In this document: positions 10,912 to 21,200 of the stretch, piece by piece
Layout: every line of letters begins with the position of its first letter
Position numbering within the stretch: position 1 is the first letter of the stretch
Assembly: GCA_964035795.1 (NCBI GenBank)
Contig: OZ038321.1
Location: 13,633,971 to 13,697,970 of the forward strand
Source: Pterobdella sp. o SKG-2022
Lineage: Eukaryota > Annelida > Clitellata > Hirudinida > Piscicolidae
Reading direction: 5' to 3'
Length of the DNA stretch: 64,000 nt
The notes under the pieces: model-generated
What the model was told of the DNA's origin: nothing
Database searches by the model: none
Seen by the model: only the letters and a program-made list of their open reading frames with translations
Translations under genes and position numbers: made by a program

Positions 10912-13900
10912 TCAGTGGGTGCATGCTCGAATGAAGTCACGAGTCACAGTATAAGAGGGACATAGTTTTGTTTGAGGTTTGCACACATCAATGTGGTCAC
11001 TGTCCCTTAACACGTGTAAGTCTCCGATTCTCAGGTCTAAGGGTGATATGAAAATTTATGCAAACATACAGGATGTTAAAGTAAATACCGATTTTTGGAA
11101 AAATTTTAGATAAATCTAATGAAAAAGCTATTAAAATAAAAATGGGAAACTTTTAGCGATCAATTTAAAAATAAATATTTGACTAAAAACTTTGATTTAA
11201 AAGTCGGCCTAAGTAAGTAATATTTGACTAGAATAGCGATAATATTTGATTTTAGTAACAATAGAATTCCGTACCTGAAGATAACTCTGTGACTATTTTA
11301 GCCTTGAACTTTAATGGCAAATTCGTTGATTTCCCTTCGGTAAAACTTACGACTTTAATACTTGTTTGTTTATGTAGCACTTCTAAAAACTTTTCATGAA
11401 GTTCTCTCAACGCTTCGGAACCTATGACACGATAAAAAATCATTAAAATTTTCAAGATGGCTTTACAAATTTAAACTCCTGAAGTTCATGCTACTATAAT
11501 CATATTTTCATTTTTAATGAATTACTAACACATAAATACTGTGTATAATTATTAGTTATTTCAAATAAACACACGTATTATAATACAAGTTAACCATGTG
11601 ACAACTGCTTGACTTGCTCAGTGGGACTGAGCAGTAGTGAGGCATTTTTCGAATAGTTCACCATGTTTGAACCCCTGTGAGGCACACTGTAGAACACCAC
11701 ACCTTTCACCTTTGACGTTCGCAATGTTTAGATTGATGTTCGCGAAGTTTGGATGGATGTTTGCAATGTTTGGATGGATGTTTGCAATGCTTAGATTTAT
11801 ATGTTTAATTTCGTTTTATTCGTATTATTTTTCAATAGGAATAATATGAAAAATTCCCAAACGTTCAATTTCTGGGTCTTTAAAACTGATTTCAGCAAAA
11901 AACATTATTATTTTGAAGAAATTTTTTTGAACTTCATTCATATTTGAATTTTATTGTCAAATATTCAGGATATGATAATATTCAATTTACACACTTGCTT
12001 CAAAAGGCGTTTCTGTGATTCATCTTCGTTTAAATCCACAATGATCTGCTTGATCAACAGACCTGACGTAGTTACAAACGATTATATCACCCACATCAGG
12101 CTCATGATAGATTGTAGTACCGTTGATACTGTATGAAACTTAATAAGCACACGAGGGCATTGTGAAGGGACAATGATACACACCTCCCATAGAATGTCCA
12201 ACTAAAATGATGGGTTTTGAGCCAAAGCCAGATTTTTTCAATGAAGCCAGCAGCAACTCGCTTTGTTCCTTGAGACTTTTACTTTGAGAAATAGTTTCTT
12301 AACTTAATTTCTTTTACATTATTAAATATGAGACATTTATTAACTTTTTTATTTTATTTCATATTTCATAAATTCATAATTCAATATGAGCTTTCAAAGT
12401 AAAAAACATAGGAAATAACATTTCGATTTTTTCGTTTTGAGACCAATATGAGAGGTGGTTTTGATATTGCACCATCAGCACCCTCAACCCTGGCACTTCA
12501 AGAGGCAGCCAGTCCTGCATTTGATATTCGAGTCCCAACAGTGAATTAAAGATATAATCTATCAAATATTTATTTCACATTTGAAATTTAGCTAGTTTTT
12601 TATAATGCTGAAAATTAAAAATCGAAAGTAACTTATAAATATTATTAAATTTTTAAAAACATTCATAACCCATTCTTACTCTGGGCCAGCAGTTAGTTAC
12701 ATCTTCTCCAGTTGCTTGGTTGTTTCTCTTCTGCTGCCTCCAAGTTTTATGGGCCCCTCCTCTCAATCCATGAATAAACACAACATCAACTTTCACAAAA
12801 GAGCTGCAGATTCAAAATTTTAAAGTTATATGAGTCCGTCAAGCCAGCAATCAAAAACTTGGAACATATGAGCTACAACTTTCGTCCTCTCAAATATCTA
12901 TGCCGGTTTAAAAATTAATTTATTTAAATATGCAACTGGCGATTTGAGATTCATTCAAGAAAATGGCACAAGTTGTAAAATACACAAGAAGCCATATAAT
13001 TAATTAAATGTAAATACCTACGATAAATCATCATAGTTATTGATTACAGTTCAGCGATGTAAAAACATAATATTAAATTCTCTAAAAAAATAATAATCAA
13101 AAATTAAAAAATTATTAATTACTTGTCAGTAGAGACAAGAAAGACTCGATTGTCATAAAGATATGGATCATCAATAAACAGTTGGTTTTTCAAATTTTGC
13201 AAAACTCTTTGAGCATGGAAAAACTTTCGTCTGCACCACTTGTCAATGTAGAATAAAATGCCTGTTTTTGGGAGTCAACAATCAAATTAATCTATTTTAA
13301 ATGATTTAAGAAAAACAACAGCATTAATCAATCGACTGCATATAAATGAATAAAAAATATGATTATTGCATTCTGCCGCTTATTAGTGTCATCTTATTAA
13401 TTATTACTATTATTGCATCCTTATTCTTCTGTCGCACAAAAACCTATATCTATAACCTGACTGAAAGAATGACTCATGGCATGCTGAATTCAAAAGGATA
13501 TTATTGATCACTTTGCAGACCACTGACATTGTTCCACCGTCATCATTGTCCTCTTCCTTTACACTCTCATACACCCGCCTCAACGTTACAAATATGTTGT
13601 TCTTAACCAAATATCGACAGTTCTCTGTGTCCTAGTGTAGGATTTGTTAAAAAATTTAGTTTGCTATAATCTTTATCAATTTTTTAGTGAAGTAAGTTAT
13701 AAGAATAAGTATTAAAAAATATCACTTTTGATGATTATCAAATTTTTTTATAATTGATAAAGTAATAAAGATAAAGATGAGTGAAGCCACTTGTGAGTAA
13801 TGGAGAAGTGACGAGAGGAGATAATTAATGATGTGTCTTTCAGCTTCATCATTAGAGACCCACGAAGATGGGTAGTTGTCGAAGCCCAGACCACTCTGAG

Positions 13901-14900
13901 GGTCACAGTAATTTTGTTTCATACTTGTCATAAGATATGACTAAGGCGACAAAAATTGATCTATGTATGAAATCGAAAGGAATTTAAGTACTAGCAAAAA
14001 CAATGATGGTAAAGATTTTAATTATTTCGTGTCATTAAATTACAGAAAAACCAGGAGTTGTTATTTAAACTTTTAGATTAGATAGTCACTCATATTTTTC
14101 CTCTAATACAAACTACAATACCTATATTTCATCAAAAAAATGATCAAGTTAAACAAAGTGAGTGGAATGCATTCAAATGGTCATTATAGTCTTTTAATTG
14201 TGTGAAAAAACTAGTGCAACAATAAAATTTCTATTATTTAATTTTGCCTTATATTGAAAGAGCATTGTATTTGAGGTTGCCAATGGGACACTTGTTTTCA
14301 TTTCTATCCAATCAATTGCATTTATATTTCAGTTTAAAAACTGCAATGTGTACTAAAAGAGCAAATGAGTGACTTAATATTCTGGAAGAGAAACTTTTGA
14401 TAGTTGAGTAGTCGTAAAAAATATTTTTTTTTCCACCAACATAGCCAGCTTCACTTTCTAAAAAAACCTTCTTCCAAACCATCTCATACCTAGCCGCGTA
14501 TTACCTGACAGAAAGATTAAGAATTCGTTCTAAAGCTTTTATCAGTAATACTGAAAACCACCCAGATTATCAAAAGTAAATGTTCTTTTTACAAAAAAAT
14601 TGAGCCTCAATAAAACTCTCCATACGCACTGATTTTTTCTATTGTATTGACGAGTGAAGATTTTTTAGTTTGAAAATTTTTTAAATATAGATGCACCTTT
14701 TCATTTTGTGGATGAAAGTTCCTGGAGATTATCATTGAAAGGTAGTGCTGGTGCTCCTTGTTTTGTACAGGCATGTTCTCCATTAGTTTCACCAACTCTG
14801 TCTCCAAATCATTCTGAAATTTTTTAAGACTACTTTTTACATTTGCATTCATAAAAAAATATCTTTAGCTTTCTCCACTTCTCCCTTACTCTCAACCAGA
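10912..14900 (-). CDS. SERAC1: SERAC1-like serine lipase/hydrolase (apparent 2-bp frameshift)
   Basis: The C-terminal exons are secure: 12680-12805, 12420-12514, 12184-12281, 11995-12062, 11595-11709, 11275-11421, 10912-11036. They encode in order FIHGLRGGAHKTWRQQ, DWLPLEVPGLRVLMVQYQ, the nucleophile elbow GHSMGG, LLIKQIIVDL, VVFYSVPHRGS and DLHVLRDSDHIDVCKPQ, matching SERAC1 throughout. SERAC1 acts at mitochondria-ER contacts in phosphatidylglycerol remodelling and cholesterol traffic. Less certain upstream exons lie near 13130-13262, 13420-13620, 13790-13925 and 14695-14815; the 5' end is not resolved. In exon 12680-12805 a GTGTGT run adds 2 bp relative to the expected VDVVFIHG reading. The frame needed for HGLRGG then meets a TGA just upstream, with no AG in between to start a shorter exon. 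The copy is therefore a new pseudogene or carries a sequence error. All later exons stay in frame. Confidence 0.88.
11473..11520 (+). repeat. short dispersed repeat, copy 4
   Basis: AACTCCTGAAGTTCATGCTA followed by CTATAATCATATT. It lies in a SERAC1 intron and has the same orientation as the other three copies. Confidence 0.5.
11717..11800. repeat. 21-bp minisatellite, four units, at a SERAC1 splice acceptor
   Basis: Four consecutive 21-bp units (11717, 11738, 11759, 11780) of the type GTTTGCAATGTTTGGATGGA plus T, with a few substitutions. They fill the intron immediately upstream, on the minus strand, of the exon encoding VVFYSVPHRGS, where a polypyrimidine tract would be expected. Confidence 0.75.
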
Positions 14901-14949
14901 AGTCAAACACAATTTATACATTAGAATGTTAATGCTACATTCACCGCCT

Positions 14950-15340
14950 TAGACGAAACGACCTTGCCATGATTCGCTGGATGTGCAACATCAAATCGAA
15001 TGATAACGTTTGCTCTCACTCACTCCTTTCAAAACTTGGCATTCGGGATGTTGAGGTCGTTCTTCGTACAAGCAGAATGAGGTGGTTTGGACACGTAAAG
15101 TGTAGCGTGGGTTGGATCTCTCAGGTGCGAAAGTTGGATTTAGATACTTGCAAGAAGCCTGGTAGACCCAAAAAGACTTGGAACGAGCTCATATTGAATG
15201 ACAAAAGAAAGCTAGACATGGTTTGTGCGGATCCACTCGATCGCTTTGAATGGAAAGGCCGACTTCCAGATAGAACTTTCAAAAAGCCCAACCCTTGGTA
15301 AAGGAAAACGGGCTATAAAAAGGATTTGATTGATTGATTA
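14950..15340 (+). mobile_element. 3' end of a LINE (reverse-transcriptase C-terminus plus ATTG tail)
   Basis: An open frame from 14969 to 15301 reads MIRWMCNI, then RTSRMRWFGHVKC, KKPGRPKKTWNE and DRFEWKGRL. RxRWxGHV...GRPxKTW is the standard ending of RTE/BovB- and CR1-like LINE polyproteins. It is followed within 30 bp by a TGATTGATTGATTAAT tail, typical of LINE 3' ends. The copy is 5'-truncated. The body is still open over 110 codons, so the insertion may be fairly young. It lies just upstream of SERAC1, antisense to it. Confidence 0.8.
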
Positions 15341-15960
15341 ATCATTGGAAATGTGTATCAACCACATCTCTATTGAATCAATTAAAGCGCACTGAACTCG
15401 CTATGATCCGATGGATCTACAAAACAATGTTGGAAATAGAATTAACGCAAAAATATTAGATGTGAAACTCGGTATACAAAAAAAATGGCGCTGCATCGTC
15501 GCAGTTTGGATGGTGCGCAGTCCAAGTTGAAGATTGAAGCCAAGGCAGTGAAAGTGAATAGTAATATAAAAAACCTTAAATCAAAAATTTTCTGAGCTGC
15601 TAAAAAACCCAATTGAAGCTAACTTTGATAAAGATTGATCTACATGAATGCAATACTATGAAAGATTATTTGGAAAAATGATTTACCCTCTGCTTAGAAA
15701 AAAGTTTTATCTTCAGAATAATGATGATGATATTTAACTAGTGTATCATCCATCGCGACAACTAAAACAACACAACAAATCTTTCACTTCTACTACCAGG
15801 AATGAAAATGCTCATTGACATTGATGATGTAGATGGCAGAAATAAGAGTGATGATGATGTATGTGTAGACCATCTTAGGCATGACGTTTAGAAGAACAAA
15901 CTCATAGCCTGCTAGTTGCTAAGACTTCTACTCTTTCAGGATAAAAATTTGAACACCCCT

Positions 15961-16285
15961 CTAGTTGGCCTAGATGATTGATACTATAATAGAGTAATTT
16001 ATATAAAAAGCCATTTATTTGAGAAAAATTTTTTATAGACTTGTAGCCCAAGCTAACATGCAACTTGAAATTATCAAATTCAAGATCTGCCATTCCAACA
16101 CTTGGGCACTTGGCCTTTCCATCGTCTACAAAAAGAAGGATCCTCTGCCAAGCCAAATGACAATGATACCAGAATATCAGTTTGTCGATACCGGAATATC
16201 AGTTTGTCAATACCTGCTAACAAAGTCTACTGTCATACAGGTTATAACAGAAAAGCAGTCTCAATTTGGAAATGTTATCTTCAGT
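15961..16285 (+). repeat. dispersed repeat family A, copy 1
   Basis: About 300 bp nearly identical in layout to 34258-34568. Shared blocks include AGAGTAATTTATA, GCCCAAGCT, CAACTTGAAATTATCAAATT, CATTCCAACACTTGGGCA, GTCTACAAAAAGAAGGATC and AATATCAGTTTGTCGATACC. This copy carries a tandem duplication of about 22 bp, with two CAGTTTGT stretches around 16170-16213. Short open frames inside it look incidental. The element type is unknown. Confidence 0.75.
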
Positions 16286-16389
16286 GCAGTTTAACCTCAT
16301 GCCCAAGACCAGGAAATATCTTGCATAACTAAAAAGTGTAAATGACAAAAAAATTCTGCACAATGTTATTAAAGTAATAAAAAATTACA

Positions 16390-17204
16390 TTATACAAAAG
16401 TAACAACTTTAGAAGTTGGAAGAGGAAGAGGAGGAGGGAAGGAGAAGCAGTGGCAGGCACAGAGGTGAACCAGAAGGTGAGATGATGCTGCTTGCAAAAC
16501 TGTGCTCATTTCTGCTTCTTAATATTTCAATTGAAAAATATAAAGTTTTAAAAAATCAAACTTTATTCAGACAGTATAAAAAATATATCTGTTAGAACCT
16601 GACACATAATAAAAAGTAATACAATGAAGAATATTCAAAATAATAATATGAAAAAATATTATATAACATAATGAATTATTACTAGTTAAATGCCTGTAAT
16701 GGATGAAGGAAATAGCCTTATTTCTGACATTTAAGTCTTCAGAATGTAAGCACTTGAGAATCAGTCTCAATGGAATCAACTGTTGCCAGGGTGTGTTTGT
16801 CCAGAATGCTGATTGATTGAAAATAGTGTTCATAACTTTTATTTAATTAAAGAATGAATGATTTTGAAATTTTTATCTTCAGATATGTTCATTTTAAAAA
16901 TTTTTAGTTATTTAATGCTAAATAACATAATGTATTTAACCTTTAATAAAATTTCTAATTTTTGGAATTTCTGAAAAAGGATCTTGAAAAAATTGAAATA
17001 AATTATTATATTATCAATAAATGAAACATATGAAGATTGATAAAAATATTCTATACTTGCATAATCAGGAGTTTCAATATAATCTTCTTGTTCATTTTCT
17101 TTAGATTCTGCTTTTGCCTTTTTTGTTAATTCTTTAAATTTTTTCCATTCTATACTGTATTTGATAGTTATATCAAAGCTCTTTAGTAAATGAAATTTTT
17201 TCAT
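16390..17204 (-). CDS. unidentified 133-residue protein, three exons
   Basis: Exons 17057-17204, 16683-16808 and 16390-16517 join with matching phases (A|CA, then A|AA), total 402 nt and end in TAA. The start chosen is the first ATG (MKKFHLLKSF); the frame stays open a little upstream, so this could be the 3' part of a longer gene. Exon 1 is basic and then acidic (KKAKAESKENEQEDYIETPD). Exon 2 gives FWTNTPWQQLIPLRLILKCL and HSEDLNVRNKAISFIH, reminiscent of one HEAT/ARM-like helical pair. Exon 3 ends with a Cys/His and Pro-rich stretch (LCACHCFSFPPPLPLP). I do not recognise a family. It sits alone between LINE debris and PDE1. The agreement of three phases makes a real gene likely. Confidence 0.55.
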
Positions 17205-18268
17205 TAGTCTCACCTTATTAATACAGAAGAAAATGCTATGACCAAAGCTGAAAAAAATTTTAATACTATTTCATAGCTATTCTTGAATAAATTAGTTTGA
17301 ACTAATATTATGATAAATCAAATCAACAGAAAACATGTACTAAAACCTTTAGATGCTAATTTTGTTTTTCTCATTTTTATTAAATGGTTTCAAAAGTTAG
17401 TAACTAAAGATAGTATTAAAAGAAAAATTTTATCGAAGAAAGTTTTAAAAGTTTTTATATTCATATAGGCACGTGAACTATTTAAAGAATTTTTTTTGAA
17501 AAAAAAATCTTTCAAAATAAAAAAAAGATGCAAAACATTGTGCCAAAAATGATTATGAAATTTAATTAATAATGTAAAATTTGAATCTTTCGATTACTAT
17601 ATATTTTTGGTTTTTTATGCATTTTCAAATTTCAATTTCATAAGTTTTCAAAAGAAAATAATTATGAAAAGTAGTCCGTGTAAAATAAAAAAAAAATTTG
17701 AAATATGTATTTACTTTAATTTTCTAATTATCTTGATTTCATTTAAAAAATATATTCAAAAACTGCAAAAACAATAAATAAAAAAGCATGTAACTGAATG
17801 AGAACTCATTCTCTAACTAAAATTTTATTCTCATTAATAATAAGATGTGTTTCATGGCAACATCTCATATTATGAGATGTTAAAACATATTGAAGTACTA
17901 TAGCTTGAAACTAGTCAAAACTCACTAAGTCTATGAAACATACATTATAAAGAAGTGGCAGGTTGATTAAGTAATTTCTAATGATCCCTAATACCTGCTT
18001 TGAAAATATAGTCTGAACTAATTGTAAAAAAATGTGTTCCATTGATTTTTCAGACTCAAACACGCAGTTTTATGTACTCATACAAAACTATATGCATAGA
18101 CGCCTATATTGAATTCATTGAAAAAAAATCTCATGAAATTTAAAGACTATATAAAAATTTATTATGGGTTTTGAGCAAGTTTGAACTGGTGAAGCAAGAT
18201 GCATTTTGAATTTAAGCAACTTGATGTCAAGTTCAAATGAGATTTTTTTGCCAACAATTATTGCTTAA
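17205..18268. other. intergenic, upstream of PDE1
   Basis: AT-rich DNA with no supported coding frame or repeat. The PDE1 5' UTR and promoter should lie in the right-hand part, but no motif stands out. Confidence 0.5.
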
Positions 18269-21200
18269 ATGGGTTCTCAAAACTCCAAAATAAAAAGAAT
18301 TGAAATTCAAACATCCTTAATTCTTAAAGATTGCCCCCTCACTTCTGAAAAAGAGATATCAGCATACGGGACTATAATCGACACTGAAATGAACCTTAGG
18401 GACTCTTCCAAGGGAAGTCAACGGACAATGAACGTTGGTAAGAAAGCATTAAAAATTCATAAAAGTTCAACTTATGGAAATGTAATACTTAAAATTTGAA
18501 TTTTTAGTTAAAATCAACAAATACATGAAAAATAAAATTACTCAAAAAATCTCATTAATGTTTGTCAACAGTTATAAATGGCCATAGTGTGGCTAATCCT
18601 ACAAAACGCAAAAATCTTTTGAGTGTGAAACCAATTTATCCTTCCAAGAAAGAATTGTTAGATCCCCAAAAAAAACAACCTCATCTCAAGCCGTTGAAAC
18701 TCAAAACTAAGCAAGCCCCCAAAGAAGCCATTCCGCCTAAAAGATACCCTGGACCAGATACGAGAGAAGGATTGAGTTTCGCAATTGAAAAGTGATTATT
18801 GGCCAAATTTTTTAAATTTATGTTTCAAAATTTATAAATTATAATGTTTGAAAAATTATAAGAAAAAAATATTTTGAAGGTCTCAAAAAATTTTGGCGGT
18901 TCTTGTGCGAAAGAAGATGAAAGAGACGATGTTGAGGCATATGGAATACATCATTGACGTGCTTCAGTGTACCTCCGAAGAAAAAACAAAGTTTGTACTG
19001 TAAAGTTGTTCATCTTCATATTTTGAAATTTGAATGACTCGTCTTTGAAAAATTTCATATTTTAGCTTCAACTCATTTTAAACATCTTTGGTTGGAGATT
19101 ATTAAACTAAAATTAAGCTATGCGATCTAAAACTGAAAAAATTTAATTTGTTATGATAAGGTTAGATTTATTGAAAATTAAAGTTTCCTTTAAAAAATGT
19201 ATCCACAAATTGCCTCATTTCGAAGTTATATTATTTATTGAAATGTAAAGCTTTGGTATTATTATCTTACATCATTGAGCTCATATATGATAATGTAAGA
19301 TTTTCTCGCTAAAAGCTTTGTATTTTTAATGAAAAAATATATAAGGTTTTTCCTTTATCATAGCTATATATTTACCATTATTTAAAAATCTTTTTTTGTA
19401 CATTTCCAGGAAGTTTTTGACCAATGACGTAGAACCTGAAGAAGTTTTGAGCGAAGTGGAAAACAAAGACGTGAAAGACTGGCTCACCATGACATTTACA
19501 AGAGCTCAAGCCACCACTAAGAGACCTGAAGACCGCTTGCACTTCAGGGGTGTGGCTACGGCGATCCGGGCTGGAATTGTGGTCGACAGGTGGTTCTGTA
19601 TATTTCTGTCTTGTAGCATTTGTAACATGTCTTGAATCTTATCTTTGACGTATAATTAGATATTGATTTTTTTTATATAGCAGAATAACATTCACTGGAA
19701 TAAAGATTGATTAAAAGCGTCAATCATGTTATTTCAATTGTACCTCTAATGACTTTTGACTTTTAAAAACATTCGATTCTTAGATTTGAAACATAAGAAA
19801 TCTCTCAAAAATGTAACCAAGGTCATTTGGTTGAAAAAAAATTTTTTTTTGATTTGTATAAAAAATCATTTTATTTTATTTTATGGATGTTTATGAGCTT
19901 TAAAAAGGTTTGAGTAGTTATATCAGTTGTCAAACCAAATATCGAAAATATAAATTTTATAAAAGTTTTTCATAAGGCTTAATAAAATTAAAATGAATTA
20001 TTTCTATACCGAAACCCTAATACGGGCAACTGATGAATGGCTCACATACAGTTTTATTCAATTATATCCGAAGATAAACTGATATATTATAAATCATTTG
20101 ATTTTGAATATTTTGTACTAAAATATAAATATGTAAAGTTTTAAAATTTTGAAACTGTCCTATTATCTTTATCACTCATTTAGATCTAAAAAGTTCTAAT
20201 TACTTTCTTCCAGATTTAAAAATAATGATGTCTCAGCACTCGCGTCATATGAAGTTTAATTAAATGCCATATAGGAATTCTGATGCATTGAATAAAAACT
20301 ATTTTGAAACCCATGAAACTTTTTTAAAAGCATCGATTTTTTTATAGAAAGAATTTTCCAACAAATGCTTCTAAATTTAAATGCTTAGCTATTTTATAAC
20401 TCAAGCTTGTTAATTAAATACCAATACGCAACTAGGATATACAGGAGAATGTCAAGTGGGGTTGGTGTCCAGGTGCCGCCTGATGTCCTGATGCTGATGA
20501 AGGTTGTCATTGAGAGTGTGCTTTAATTACAAATAACGAAGTCACAAATTAAAGCAACTTTCAGTATGGTTAATTAAAAGTTGAAAACGGCTGCTGATAG
20601 TTGAAAAGTTGTTTTTGCATTTAGTTTGGTAGTATTTTTGAAATTTTTAACTCAGTTTTAAAAATGGAAAAATAATTTTTTAGAATTTTATTTTGAATGT
20701 ACAACACTTTTCGTAGGCTTGCATTATCAAGTATATATAGAGCTTGAAGGCCCAGCGCATAGAGTTGACATCTTTTTTCTACCTAAAAGCAAAAGAAATT
20801 ATAACAAAACTTAAGAAAACACACAAAAACCTTCTCCAAAAACATATTTTGGTCGAATCACAACAAATACTTAAACACAAAAAATCTGCGCAACAACAAA
20901 AGGTCGGTGTTTACACAGAGGACGAAGGTTGCAGCTTCACCATCATGCACAAGAAAGATTTAATCATTAAAATACAAAGCATGACGAAAGTATAAACTAA
21001 AGATGTAGAATCCAAAGATACAATAATAAAATACCTTCAATCACTCCACGCTTTTTTGTACAGATCAACTCAGAACCAACCGAAATCAATCAGCCATTGG
21101 TATTTGTGCGCTTAAAACAAGACTTGAAACAGTGTATTTTTTTTACAATTAAAACAAGCTTACAAATCACAAGAACTTAATTTTCAGGGTGAAAATAGTT

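Noticed and set aside
12061..12130. Frame reading NGTTIYHEPDVGDIIV as a SERAC1 exon
   Set aside because: The true exon is LLIKQIIVDL at 11995-12062, which joins GHSMGG in phase; this frame falls in the intron and has no family match.
20744..20995. 83-codon plus-strand frame in a PDE1 intron
   Set aside because: Lys/Gln-rich and A-rich, with no ATG start and no splice context; the flanking PDE1 exons join in phase without it. It may be retroelement debris, but no motif is visible.
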